Assembly: GCF_001693515.2 (NCBI RefSeq)
Contig: NZ_CP042968.1
Span: 992,001 to 1,056,000 of the forward strand
Direction: 5' to 3'
DNA length: 64,000 nt
DNA from: Bradyrhizobium paxllaeri
GTDB lineage: Bacteria > Pseudomonadota > Alphaproteobacteria > Rhizobiales > Xanthobacteraceae
Made by a program: the position numbers and the translations under genes. The stretch's first letter is position 1, and every line of letters begins with the position of its first letter. The notes under the pieces are model-generated. The model did no database searches and was not told the DNA's origin. It was given only the letters and a program-made list of their open reading frames with translations. This document shows positions 1 to 8,488 of the stretch, in pieces.

Positions 1-154
1 CGGTCTTGAACGCGCCATATTCGATCCTGAATCCTGCTGGCGCGTAGGGCAATTGCGCACTCGCAGGCGCCAGCAGGAATGGCGCGTCCGGCCGCCTCGT
101 GGCGGTGGCCGCGAAGGCGTCGGATGGCGATCGATAGGGAGTGTCGAGGCTCAT
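1..154 (-). CDS. AMP-dependent acyl-CoA ligase, N-terminal fragment cut by the window edge
   Basis: The minus strand is open from an ATG at 154 to the left edge, about 51 codons. The start of the protein, with DAFAATATRRPDAPFLL, resembles the first helix of acyl-CoA and aryl-CoA ligases, which carry a similar D-x-F-x-x-x-A-x-R-x-P-D-x-P motif. An AGGAG site at about 166-170 lies 11 bases from this ATG. A second in-frame ATG at 163 is only 2 bases from it, so 154 is preferred. The gene is divergent from the ligase starting at 315, and the spacer holds a MarR-type palindrome. The catalytic domains lie outside the window, so the substrate cannot be inferred. Confidence 0.6.
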   Translation of the reverse strand, partial: MSLDTPYRSPSDAFAATATRRPDAPFLLAPASAQLPYAPAGFRIEYGAFKT

Positions 155-244
155 TACGGACATCGCTCCTGTTCATATCCTGCTGCCACACGGCGCTGGC
201 CGGAAGTCCGCACGCGGCCCTTGCCGCGGCGGTTTTCGGCGAAT

Positions 245-260
245 ACTTTAAGCCTAAACT
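245..260. promoter_or_regulatory. Predicted MarR-family operator (site 1)
   Basis: The 16 bases ACTTTAAGCCTAAACT form an imperfect palindrome of the form A-x-TTTA-N4-TAAA-x-T. The site lies between the divergent ligase genes starting at 154 and 315. Nearly the same 16 bases recur at 2698-2713 before the thioesterase gene, differing at two centre positions. A MarR regulator is encoded between the two sites. That this protein binds here is inference. Confidence 0.6.
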
Positions 261-314
261 ATCTGGCTGGCCAAGTGCGATCTATCGCAGACCTGCCCGG
301 CCTTGGAGGTGCGT

Positions 315-1948
315 ATGCAGGCAGGTAACAGCAGCGCGGCCGGGCAGCGCCGGGGTGGGTCGATCTGGCCGCAGGCGGCCGAGCGTTTCCCGCCGGCGGA
401 CCGGATTCTCGCGACCATTTTGACGCGCCAGGCTGCGCAATCCGCGATCGTCCGCTGTTTGTCTTCGGCGAAACGCGATGGAGTTACGCTGAAACGGCGT
501 CGATCGCGGCTGCATCAGCTGGCCGCCTGATGAGGGCCGGAATTCGCGCGGGCGATCGTGTCGCGCTGATGTGCTCGAACCGGCCCGAGTTCCTGGAGGT
601 TTATCTCGGCTGCGCCTGGATGGGCGCCGTGTCGGTGCCGATCAATACCGCGCTGCGCGGCATCCAGCTCAGCCACATCCTGCGCAACGCCACGCCGAAG
701 CTGCTGGTGATCGAGTCGTGCTTCATGCCGGCCGTCGAAACGTTGGAAAGCGACGTCGCGCCGCCGGATCTTGTCTGGACAATTGGCGAAGGCGGTGCGC
801 TGCCGGGATCAACCTCGCAGTTGCCTGCGCCCGGCGAGGGCGCTCCGCCCGCGCCGGTGCGGCCGGACGATACGGTCGCGATCCTCTATACGTCGGGCAC
901 CACCGGGCCTTCCAAGGGCGTCTGCTGCCCGCAGGCGCAGATGTTCTGGTGGGGCGTCTATTCGGCGCGGGCGCTCGGGATCGTCGAAGGTGATGTGCTG
1001 TTCACGACGCTGCCGCTGTTTCACACCAATGCGCTGAACGCGTTCTATCAGGCGCTCCTGAACGGCTGCACCTATGTGCTCGAACCAAAATTCTCCGCCT
1101 CCGGCTTCTGGGCCGCGGCGCGGCGGCATCAGGCGACCGTCGGTTACCTCCTCGGCGCGATGGCCGTGATGCTGCTGGCGCAGCCCCCGTCGGCGAACGA
1201 CACTGCGCATTTCGTGCGTGTCGCGCTCGGTGGCGGCGTTCCCGGCGAGTTTCACGGTCCGTTTCTCGAGCGCTTCGGCGTGCCGCTGCTCGACGGCTAC
1301 GGCTCGACCGAGACGAATTTCGTATTTGCCGGCACGATCCCGTCCGATCGCCCCGGCACCATGGGCTATCTCGCTGAGGGCGTTGAGGCCTGCATCGCTG
1401 GTCCAGAGGACGAGCCTTTGCCTGACGGCGAGGCCGGCGAACTGCTGCTACGCGTGCACGAACCGCTCGCCTTCGCGACGGGCTACTTCGAAATGCCGGA
1501 CAAGACGGCTGAGGCCTGGCGACACCGCTGGTTTCACACCGGGGACCGCGTCGTGCGCGATGCGGACGGTCACTATCGTTTCGTCGACCGGATGAAGGAT
1601 TCCATCCGCCGCCGCGGCGAGAACGTTTCATCCTGGGAGGTGGAGCAGGTGCTGCTGAAGCATCCGGCGATCACAGCCTGCGCGATCTATCCACTGCCGT
1701 CCGAACTCGGCGAAGACGAGGTTGCGGCGGCGATCCAGCTCGAACCCGGCCATGCGCTTGAGCCGATCGATGTCGTCAGGCATTGCGAGGGCAAGATGGC
1801 CTATTTCGCGGTTCCGCGATTTGTCCGCATCGTCACCGAGATGCCGCTGACCGAGAACGGCAAGATCAGAAAGGTCGCCCTGCGCGAGGCCGGCAGGACG
1901 CCCGACACCTGGGACCGCGATACCGCCGGCTACAAGCTGCGCCGCTAG
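315..1948 (+). pseudogene. Acyl-CoA ligase (AMP-binding family), frameshifted near codon 42
   Basis: This is an ATP-dependent acyl-CoA or aryl-CoA synthetase that would activate an acid to its CoA thioester. The body has the AMP-binding P-loop motif YTSGTTGPSKG, the GYGSTE motif, the adenylate-binding WFHTGD, and the C-terminal catalytic lysine in ENGKIRK. The natural start is the ATG at 315, with GGAGG at 305-309. From there the frame reads into RILATILTRQAAQ, then continues one frame over as RDRPLFVFGETRWSYAE, joining the ATG at 530. One added base near 440 (reading CAA TTC CGC GAT) restores a normal ligase N-terminus. The gene is therefore frameshifted or carries a sequence error. If only 530-1948 is translated, the first 70 or so residues are lost. 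It ends tail to tail with the MarR gene, overlapping by 4 bases. Confidence 0.8.
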
Positions 1949-2454
1949 GCTCGGGCTTCTTCCGTTGCGCGCTTCACGGCGTTCTTGAGATCATCGAGTT
2001 CCCTGACCAATCCATCGAGCCGCGCTTTCGGAAATTCGGCGAGCAGCGAAGCCAGCCACAGGCTGTGCTTTTTCGCCATCCGTCTGAACGCCCTCCTGCC
2101 TTCGGCCGTCATGCAGACGATCTGCACGCGGCGGTCGAGCGGCGACGGTGAGCGCGTGATAAGGCCGTCTTCGACCAGACGATCCACGATCGGGGTCAGA
2201 TTTCCCGCCGTGACCATCAGCCGCTTCGGCAGTTCACCCAGCACCAGCCCGACAGGTTCGCGATCGAGTTGCGCCAGCACGTCAAAACGCGGCATCGTGA
2301 AGTCGAACTCTTCGCGGAACTGGCGTCGAAGCTCGGCGCCGATCAACGACGTACAGGCCAGGAGGCGAAGCCATACCCTGACCTGGGCGCGGTTGTCTGC
2401 GTCATCGCCGGTGATGTTCTCTTCGTCGATCAGCGCGAGCTCCTTGCCGGCCAT
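1945..2454 (-). CDS. MarR-family transcriptional regulator
   Basis: This 169-residue protein has the MarR winged-helix layout. A dimerisation helix is followed by PRFDVLAQLDREP, a recognition region LMVTAGNLTPIVDRLVEDGLI, and the wing SPLDRRVQIVCMTAEGR with the typical D-R-R. The ATG at 2454 is chosen because GGGAG lies about 9 to 10 bases upstream; a TTG at 2457 is the alternative. The gene lies between a CoA ligase and a thioesterase, and the palindromes at 245-260 and 2698-2713 flank it. MarR proteins beside CoA ligases usually respond to the acid or its CoA ester; that role is inferred here. Confidence 0.88.
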   Translation of the reverse strand: MAGKELALIDEENITGDDADNRAQVRVWLRLLACTSLIGAELRRQFREEFDFTMPRFDVLAQLDREPVGLVLGELPKRLMVTAGNLTPIVDRLVEDGLITRSPSPLDRRVQIVCMTAEGRRAFRRMAKKHSLWLASLLAEFPKARLDGLVRELDDLKNAVKRATEEARA

Positions 2455-2697
2455 CAATCCATATCTCCCGACGTTCCGTTGTGCAGCCGTGCCGACCGGC
2501 GTCGAAGGTTCGGACGTGCAATTCCTTTAGGACCAAATCAACTCCCGGCACAAGAAGGCCGAGCAACACCGCTCGCGGGGCCGGCAGTTTTGCGGCGTCC
2601 GCGACCGTATTGGAAGATGCCGTGGCAGGGCAAGCAGGACGCGACATAGGCTGAACTTCGATGCTCGACATTATCGACCGGCGGGGATATAGAAAAT

Positions 2698-2713
2698 ACT
2701 TTATACCTAAACT
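2698..2713. promoter_or_regulatory. Predicted MarR-family operator (site 2)
   Basis: The sequence ACTTTATACCTAAACT differs from site 1 at two of 16 positions, both in the spacer between the TTTA and TAAA half-sites. It lies 16 bases before the thioesterase ATG and about 240 bases upstream of the marR start, so it could control either gene. Sharing of the element between two promoters around one regulator is the main support. Confidence 0.6.
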
Positions 2714-2728
2714 AAATGAGCCCCGTGC

Positions 2729-3247
2729 ATGGCCCGTTTCGAACCTCTGACCCTCTCCGAACTGCCTGATGGCATCTGGCGCACGCGCCTGCCGGTGCGC
2801 TTCGGCTCCTGCGATCCGGCCGGCATCGTCTACACGCCGGAATATCTCAACCTGTTCAACGGCGTGATCGAGGATTGGTACGGCGACGCGCTGCGACTTC
2901 CCTACCATGAGCTGGTCGGAACACGGCGGACCGGCCTCGGCTATGCCCACGTCTCGGCGGATTTCGCCACGCCCAGCAGGATGGGCGACGTGCTCGACGT
3001 CGCGGTGATCGTGCGCGAGATCGGACGTACCTCGGTGAAGTTCACGGTTCATGCGTTCAAGGATGGTGCCGAGTGCGTACGCGCCACCTTCGTGACCGTG
3101 ACGACGTCGCTGGTGGATCACAAATCGATTGCGTTGCCCGACGACGTGCGCCTCGCGCTGAAGAATTATCAGGCAAGTTGCGACGCGTCGGCCAGCCTTG
3201 CGTCAACAGACCTGAGATACGAATCGAGCAGCGGCCTGCCGGCGTGA
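2729..3247 (+). CDS. Acyl-CoA thioesterase, 4-hydroxybenzoyl-CoA thioesterase (4HBT) family
   Basis: This 172-residue hotdog-fold protein would hydrolyse an acyl-CoA or aroyl-CoA to the acid and CoA. The motif RFGSCDPAGIVYTPEYLNLF near residue 25 carries the conserved aspartate and the D-P-A-G-I-V-Y-x-P signature of Pseudomonas-type 4HBT enzymes. A later strand ending FVTVTTSLVDHKSIALP is also typical. The gene follows operator site 2 and is probably in the same regulon as the CoA ligases. The last 20 or so residues look unstructured. No strong ribosome site is visible. The natural substrate is not known. Confidence 0.82.
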   Translation: MARFEPLTLSELPDGIWRTRLPVRFGSCDPAGIVYTPEYLNLFNGVIEDWYGDALRLPYHELVGTRRTGLGYAHVSADFATPSRMGDVLDVAVIVREIGRTSVKFTVHAFKDGAECVRATFVTVTTSLVDHKSIALPDDVRLALKNYQASCDASASLASTDLRYESSSGLPA

Positions 3248-3313
3248 TTGCCGTTCCCCGGCGGCACGCGACGGCACACGCGTGTGGTAAGCTCCTTTTC
3301 GGAAGGAGCCCCC

Positions 3314-3568
3314 ATGCGCCTGTTGGCTTGCACGATTCTGACGATCGCAACAGTGTTGATGGTCGCGCCCACGCGCGCCCAGACCTATGACCCGAACTAC
3401 CCGGTTTGCATCCAAACCTATTCCATTGGTGGCGGCAGCATAGACTGCAGTTTCACATCGCTGGCGCAGTGCGCCGCGTCCGCTTCGGGCCGCTCGGCTC
3501 AGTGCCTGAACAATCCGTATTTCACGCAGGGCAGCAGGAAACCGCCTCGGCAACGCGGCGTTTACTAG
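3314..3568 (+). CDS. DUF3551 small secreted protein
   Basis: This 84-residue protein begins with a signal peptide ending near APTRAQ. The mature part has YPVCIQTY, a D-C-SFTSLAQC segment and SGRSAQCLNNPYF, with four cysteines. This matches the DUF3551 family, which occurs in many copies in Bradyrhizobium. The ATG at 3314 is chosen because GGAAGGAG lies at 3301-3308; an upstream in-frame ATG at 3248 would bury the signal peptide. Function is unknown; export to the periplasm is inferred. Confidence 0.85.
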   Translation: MRLLACTILTIATVLMVAPTRAQTYDPNYPVCIQTYSIGGGSIDCSFTSLAQCAASASGRSAQCLNNPYFTQGSRKPPRQRGVY

Positions 3569-3659
3569 GGGCGGCATCGGCTTGCGTCGTCACGCACAAT
3601 TTTGCCCGCGCCATCGCTTGTACGTATAATCCGGCGAAACCACCACTCCGTGAGGTCAT

Positions 3660-5300
3660 GTGACTGCCCCCAATCCTGCCGCCGGCAAGCCGGTCGATCC
3701 CGCCTCCCTCGTCAACGTGCCGCAATTGGTAACGGCCTATTTTGCGTCGAAGCCGGATCCGGCCGATCCCACCCAGCGCGTTGCGTTCGGAACTTCGGGC
3801 CATCGCGGGACATCGCTGAAGAACTCGTTCAACGAAAACCACATCCTGTCGACGACCCAGGCGATCTGCGATCACCGCCGCGAGACCGGGCTCACCGGCC
3901 CGCTGTTCATCGGCATCGATACCCATGCGCTGGCGGAGCCGGCGCTCGCTAGCGCGGTGGAGGTTTTTGCCGCCAACGGCGTCGACATCATGATCGACGA
4001 GCGCGGCGGCTACACGCCGACGCCGGTCATCTCGCATGCGATCCTGAGCTACAACAAGGGCCGAACGAGCGGGCTCGCCGACGGCGTCGTCATCACCCCC
4101 TCGCATAACCCGCCCGAAGACGGCGGCTACAAATATAATCCGCCGCATGGCGGTCCGGCCGATACCGACGTGACGGCCAAGGTCGAAAAGGCCGCCAACG
4201 CCTACATCGAAGCCGGCATGAAGGGCGTCGCGCGGATGCCGTATGCGCGCGCCCGCAAGGTGCCCACGACGCATCTGCACGATTATATCCGTCCCTATGT
4301 CGCCGATCTCGGCAATGCCGTGGACATGGCGCTGATCAAATCATCCGGCGTGAAAATCGGGATCGATCCATTGGGCGGCGCCGCCGTGCATTACTGGCAG
4401 CCGCTGATCGAGCACTACGGGATCAACGCGACCATCGTGAACGACGCCGTTGACCCGACGTTCCGTTTCATGACCGCGGACTGGGACGGAAAAATCCGGA
4501 TGGATTGTTCCTCGCCGTTCGCGATGGCGAGCTTGATCCAGATGCGCGACAGGTTCGATGTCGCCTTCGCCAACGATACCGATGCCGACCGGCATGGCAT
4601 CGTCACGCGCACGGGCGGGCTGATGAACCCGAACCATTTTCTTGCGGCAGCGATCGCCTATCTGTTCGAGCATCGGCCGCAATGGGGCAGCGACGCCGCG
4701 ATCGGCAAGACCATTGTCTCCAGTTCGATCATCGATCGTGTCGCCAAAAAGTTGAACCGCAAGCTGGTCGAAACGCCGGTCGGTTTCAAATGGTTCGTCG
4801 AAGGCCTCGGCACCGGCGCGTTCGGTTTCGCGGGCGAGGAAAGCGCCGGCGCCTCGTTTCTCAAGCGCGACGGCTCGGTTTGGACGACCGACAAGGACGG
4901 CATGGTGATGGGGCTGCTCGCCGCCGAAATCCTCGGCCGCACCGGTCGCGGTCCGAGCCAGTTGTTTACCGGACTGACGGCCGAACTCGGCGTTCCCTTC
5001 TACGAGCGGATCGATGTGCCGGCGACACCCAAGCAGAAGAGCGCGCTGAAGGCGCTCGGGCCGGAGCAACTCGACATGCGCCAGCTTGCCGGTGAACCGG
5101 TCAGTGCGATACGGACCCGCGCGCCCGGCAACGACCAGTCGTTCGGCGGCATTAAGGTCGAGTCCGAAGCGGGATGGTTTGCCGCGCGGCCATCGGGCAC
5201 CGAAGACGTCTACAAGATCTACGCAGAAAGCTTCCGGGATCAGAATCATCTGAAGACGATTCAGCAGGACGCCCAGCGCGCCATCGCGAAGGCTTTTTGA
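3660..5300 (+). CDS. pgm: Phosphoglucomutase (alpha-D-glucose-phosphate-specific)
   Basis: This enzyme interconverts glucose 1-phosphate and glucose 6-phosphate, linking glycolysis with glycogen and polysaccharide synthesis. The 546-residue length equals that of E. coli Pgm. The phosphoserine loop is TPSHNPPEDGG, the magnesium site is DTDADRHG, the sugar-binding loop is GEESAGASF, and the phosphate-binding loop is RPSGTEDVYKIY. The start is a GTG at 3660 preceded by GAGG at about 3653. An overlapping ATG at 3658 is followed at once by a TGA. The gene stands alone here, not in a glycogen operon. Confidence 0.95.
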   Translation: MTAPNPAAGKPVDPASLVNVPQLVTAYFASKPDPADPTQRVAFGTSGHRGTSLKNSFNENHILSTTQAICDHRRETGLTGPLFIGIDTHALAEPALASAVEVFAANGVDIMIDERGGYTPTPVISHAILSYNKGRTSGLADGVVITPSHNPPEDGGYKYNPPHGGPADTDVTAKVEKAANAYIEAGMKGVARMPYARARKVPTTHLHDYIRPYVADLGNAVDMALIKSSGVKIGIDPLGGAAVHYWQPLIEHYGINATIVNDAVDPTFRFMTADWDGKIRMDCSSPFAMASLIQMRDRFDVAFANDTDADRHGIVTRTGGLMNPNHFLAAAIAYLFEHRPQWGSDAAIGKTIVSSSIIDRVAKKLNRKLVETPVGFKWFVEGLGTGAFGFAGEESAGASFLKRDGSVWTTDKDGMVMGLLAAEILGRTGRGPSQLFTGLTAELGVPFYERIDVPATPKQKSALKALGPEQLDMRQLAGEPVSAIRTRAPGNDQSFGGIKVESEAGWFAARPSGTEDVYKIYAESFRDQNHLKTIQQDAQRAIAKAF

Positions 5301-5558
5301 ATTTCAGGTGAGAGCGGTCGGAAGTCGATATCCGGAAACGCCGAAATCAGGGCGCAGCGTAAGAATATTGCGCCCGGTCGCATCAGTTCGGCACAGTCTT
5401 GCCGATGGGACAGCGGAACTGAAGCTTAGGCGCCCGGCGACTTGCGATCACGCTGAAATCACGAAGGCCCGAGCAGTGTTAGGCTCGGGAGTTAGCTGGC
5501 CAGAAAGTCCGTCCCGAACAGGCGGTCTGTCAGCTATCGCGAGGTACCGGGGGATGAA

Positions 5559-5885
5559 ATGAGTGCTGAATCGGTCGTCTACTATCTGAATCGCGTGCCT
5601 GAAAGCGATCCGAATGACCAAACCGAATGGCTTGTAACAGCGTTAGGACAATATACCGGCGCGGAACTGCGCGAACTGCTCTATGTGGCGGAAGAACCTG
5701 GCTTCTTTGAACTCATGCGCGGGCTGTTTGCGCTCTCGGACGAGAGCCGTGCTGCCCTGCAGCATTTTCTCGAGACCGGGCACCCTCCGGCCATGAAGGC
5801 GGGAATCGACGCGAAGGGACGGTTGACGATCGAGCACGTCACTGACGAGCAGCGCGTGAAACTGCTCCCTGGGATCGCGAATTAG
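5559..5885 (+). CDS. Hypothetical protein, 108 residues
   Basis: No family is recognised. The protein is acidic and probably helical, with a central stretch GAELRELLYVAEEPGFFELM and a C-terminal segment MKAGIDAKGRLTIEHV that could be a short beta hairpin. There is no signal peptide or membrane segment. A GGGGGA-like ribosome site precedes the ATG at 5559. It lies 65 bases before a XRE regulator on the same strand, so the two may be co-transcribed. Codon use is like that of its neighbours, so it is probably a real gene. Confidence 0.6.
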   Translation: MSAESVVYYLNRVPESDPNDQTEWLVTALGQYTGAELRELLYVAEEPGFFELMRGLFALSDESRAALQHFLETGHPPAMKAGIDAKGRLTIEHVTDEQRVKLLPGIAN

Positions 5886-5950
5886 CATCTGCATCTCCTT
5901 AGGGTTGTGCTAGGGTCTCCCAGCTTGAAACAGCCCGGGGGAGCCTGCCG

Positions 5951-6400
5951 ATGGCGACGAGGAAATCTGGCCCGCTCGATGCGATGGTGGGCACCAGGAT
6001 TCGTATGTTTCGGATCAACCGCGGCATGAGCCAAAGCCTGCTCGCGGAACGAATTGGCGTCACCTTTCAGCAAATCCAGAAATACGAGCGGGGCGTCAAC
6101 CGGGTCGGCGCCAGCCGGTTGTCGCAGATCGCTTCCGTGCTGGGCATTTCGGTCGGCGAGTTGTTCGAATCTGTCGGACCTGGATCTTCCGGCTTGAATT
6201 CAGCGGCTCACTTGCTCGCCGAGCCGGGCGCCTTGCGCGTTCTCAAGGCCTATGGGCGCACGACCAGCCCGCGCGTCCGGCTTTGCATCGCGAAGCTGGT
6301 TGAAAGCATCGCCGATCGAGCGCCCGTGGCGAAGACCACGGTTGCCCTGCTGAATACTGTCGATCGCGATGAGCGGCGGAGGTTTCCTTCGCAGGGATAG
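5951..6400 (+). CDS. XRE-family (Cro/CI-type HTH) transcriptional regulator
   Basis: This 149-residue protein has a helix-turn-helix of the lambda-repressor type at about residues 12-67, with GTRIRMFRINRGMSQSLLA, then GVTFQQIQKYERGVNRVGAS and LSQIASVLGISVGELFE. It matches the small XRE regulators common in Rhizobiales. The C-terminal half, about 70 residues, holds a helical segment ending near AKLVESIADR. GGGGGAG lies just upstream of the ATG. Targets are unknown; the small gene at 5559 and the YcaO locus downstream are candidates only by position. Confidence 0.88.
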   Translation: MATRKSGPLDAMVGTRIRMFRINRGMSQSLLAERIGVTFQQIQKYERGVNRVGASRLSQIASVLGISVGELFESVGPGSSGLNSAAHLLAEPGALRVLKAYGRTTSPRVRLCIAKLVESIADRAPVAKTTVALLNTVDRDERRRFPSQG

Positions 6401-6468
6401 TCTTCGTCAAGGAAAGACAAGCAGCGATCTCATGCCGCTCCGTTGGATTGGATGGTCCGATCGCCGAG

Positions 6469-7023
6469 TCAACCGGTCGCGCGAATCGCAAGCCGCTCCG
6501 GCGGCCTGCTGCCGGGAATGAATTCGCCGATCCAGTCGCGGCGCGTCGCCTCGATATGCCAGGACATTGCCTCGGCCGAATAGGGGGCCGGATCAGGAAT
6601 GTCCTTGCGGATCTCCTTGCCGTCGAGCCAGCCGCAACTATGCGAGTAGCGCGCATTGCAGACGAGATGGATATCGCCGTGGTCCTGCAGCAGGACGTAG
6701 CCATCGGCCGGGAAAAACGTACCGGCAAGTTCGATCGCAGCGGGCAACTGACGTACCAACAGGAACGTGCTGGTGGATTGCTTTTCCGATTCGGAGACCA
6801 GCACGCCGACCAGGCTGTGAATTGGCGTTATCGACTGTGGTGCAACCAGCGCGAGAGGCTCCGTGATCGGGCCGGCCGTCGCAATCGAAAGATATTCGCC
6901 CTCAGGTCCCCAACGGCAGGCGATCAGCCATTCGCGGCTACGGCCACGAATCAAGGTCGGCTTGGCATAGTCCGATCGGGCAATATCTGCTGCCATGGCT
7001 ATGACTAAGGCTTTCGCGAGCAT
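6469..7023 (-). CDS. Hypothetical protein, 184 residues, divergent from ycaO
   Basis: I do not recognise a family. The start at 7023 is supported by GGAGG a few bases upstream. The first 15 or so residues (MLAKALVIAMAADIA) are hydrophobic but not a clear signal peptide. The middle, with SLVGVLVSESEKQSTS and FFPADGYVLLQDHGDIHLVC, looks like alternating beta strands. The tail has aromatic residues (MSWHIEATRRDWIGEF). The gene is transcribed away from the YcaO gene across a 69-base spacer, so the two may share control. It is not a TfuA protein, the usual YcaO partner. Confidence 0.6.
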   Translation of the reverse strand: MLAKALVIAMAADIARSDYAKPTLIRGRSREWLIACRWGPEGEYLSIATAGPITEPLALVAPQSITPIHSLVGVLVSESEKQSTSTFLLVRQLPAAIELAGTFFPADGYVLLQDHGDIHLVCNARYSHSCGWLDGKEIRKDIPDPAPYSAEAMSWHIEATRRDWIGEFIPGSRPPERLAIRATG

Positions 7024-7092
7024 AAGTTCCTCCAGGGCGAAGGCGGGGCTTGCCTTACGCCCTGAGTCTGCCCGTCAAGTCGTGAGGTCACC

Positions 7093-8454
7093 GTGAGCGG
7101 TACCGAAAATTCGATGCAAGAATTGTTTGCACGCGCGGCAGCGTTGCTTCTTGGCAACGAATCGGACGCGACCGGCGATCACGATGCCGAACGTGTGCTG
7201 CAGGCGCTGGAATATGGCGTTAAATCCAGTGGCGAGATTGATTCGGAGATCACGAATCGCGCCCATTTGTTGATCGCCGCCTCGCGGTTTTCGCGGGTGT
7301 TCGAATTGGCCGCGCCCGATGCGCCTGGCCTGATCAGCTTTGGTGCGCAATTCGATCCGGCGCTTGCCGATCCCTTGCATGACGGAAGCCCCATGGTCGG
7401 CGTTTCCGGCGTCGGTCTGACGTTGCAGGAAGCATTCCAGGGCTGCATCGGCGAGGGAATAGAATATCTCTCTCAATTGCAGACCGGTACCGACCTGTTG
7501 CTCAAGCCCGGCATCGACGATCGGGTTGGGAAACTCGGTCCGAAGGCACTGGAATTGGTCGCCGTGCTTTCAGAACGAAGCTTGCAACCGGAGCGGGTGC
7601 ATTCCTGGTGTCGTGCAACGCGCGTAACCGATGGCGGCGAGGTGTTGCTGCCGGCTGATATCTGCCTGCGGCGTCCGCCGGCGCACCGCGACTTCGCGCC
7701 GCCATACCCCTTGAGCATCGGCTCGGCCGCGGGTCCGTCGCGGGACGCCGCGGCACTGCACGGCCTCCTGGAATTGATCGAACGCGATGCGGCCAGCCTG
7801 TGGTGGAGGGGCGGTCAGTTGCCGCGATCAATTCCGATGCAGCATAAAGCCGGCCTCGCGGCGGAAGAGTTGTTGCAGAAGCTTCGCAATGGCGCAGCGG
7901 TGCAGCGCCGGACATGGCTGCTCGATATCACGACGGATATCGGCGTGCCCTGCGTTGCGGCGGTCTCCTGCCGGTCGGATGGTTCGGGTTTTGCCTTCGG
8001 CCTCGCCGCGCGGCCGGCGCTCGAGGCTGCGGTCCGCTCCGCGATTGTGGAAATGTGTCAGCTCGAATTGGCCGACGCCATCGTCGCAACCAAACGCAGC
8101 GAGCGGGGTGACGGCGCGCTGAACGCACAGGACCGCATCCACCTGCAGCGCGCGGCCATCGATGCCGGCCAGTGCAAACTGCTGCAGCCGGTCGCAGAGC
8201 ACGCGGCCCATCTGCCCCTTCCCGCAACTGAAGCGAGCGGCATATTTGGATTGATCGTGCAGCGTTTGGAAAAACTGGGAGTCGAGACGTTCTGTATCGC
8301 ACTCACGCGCCCGCGCTTCGCCGTTCCGGTGGTCCGCGTGATTGCTCCCGGCCTGCAACTCGAGCCATCCGAAATCGTCACGGCCAGGCTGCAGGATGCG
8401 ATAGCGCGAACCGGCGGCGGCGCAACCTATACCGGGGGTGTCGCTTTGATATAG
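7093..8454 (+). CDS. YcaO-domain protein
   Basis: YcaO enzymes use ATP to activate peptide backbone amides, giving azolines, thioamides or amidines in ribosomal peptides and some proteins; other members have unknown roles. This 453-residue protein has the ATP-binding glutamates in GCIGEGIEYLSQ (E121, E124), in LLELIERD (E227, E230), and in SAIVEMCQLE (E320). SAAGPSRDAAALHGLLELIE is the typical central motif. The N-terminal 90 residues are not recognised. No C-terminal proline motif of the PxPxP type is present. The start is a GTG with GAGG upstream. No precursor peptide, TfuA, dehydrogenase or cyclodehydratase partner is seen next to it. A BTAD regulator follows after 34 bases. Confidence 0.85.
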   Translation: MSGTENSMQELFARAAALLLGNESDATGDHDAERVLQALEYGVKSSGEIDSEITNRAHLLIAASRFSRVFELAAPDAPGLISFGAQFDPALADPLHDGSPMVGVSGVGLTLQEAFQGCIGEGIEYLSQLQTGTDLLLKPGIDDRVGKLGPKALELVAVLSERSLQPERVHSWCRATRVTDGGEVLLPADICLRRPPAHRDFAPPYPLSIGSAAGPSRDAAALHGLLELIERDAASLWWRGGQLPRSIPMQHKAGLAAEELLQKLRNGAAVQRRTWLLDITTDIGVPCVAAVSCRSDGSGFAFGLAARPALEAAVRSAIVEMCQLELADAIVATKRSERGDGALNAQDRIHLQRAAIDAGQCKLLQPVAEHAAHLPLPATEASGIFGLIVQRLEKLGVETFCIALTRPRFAVPVVRVIAPGLQLEPSEIVTARLQDAIARTGGGATYTGGVALI

Positions 8455-8488
8455 ACTGGCCGGTATTAGCCAACCGGTTCCCAGAAAC

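Noticed and set aside
32..78. 12-bp inverted repeat TCCTGCTGGCGC / GCGCCAGCAGGA
   Set aside because: It lies inside the coding part of the left-edge ligase fragment, so chance is likely.
5308..5562. Open frame of 84 codons before the 108-residue protein gene
   Set aside because: The translation is low in motif content and rich in R, S and P; no ribosome site was seen.
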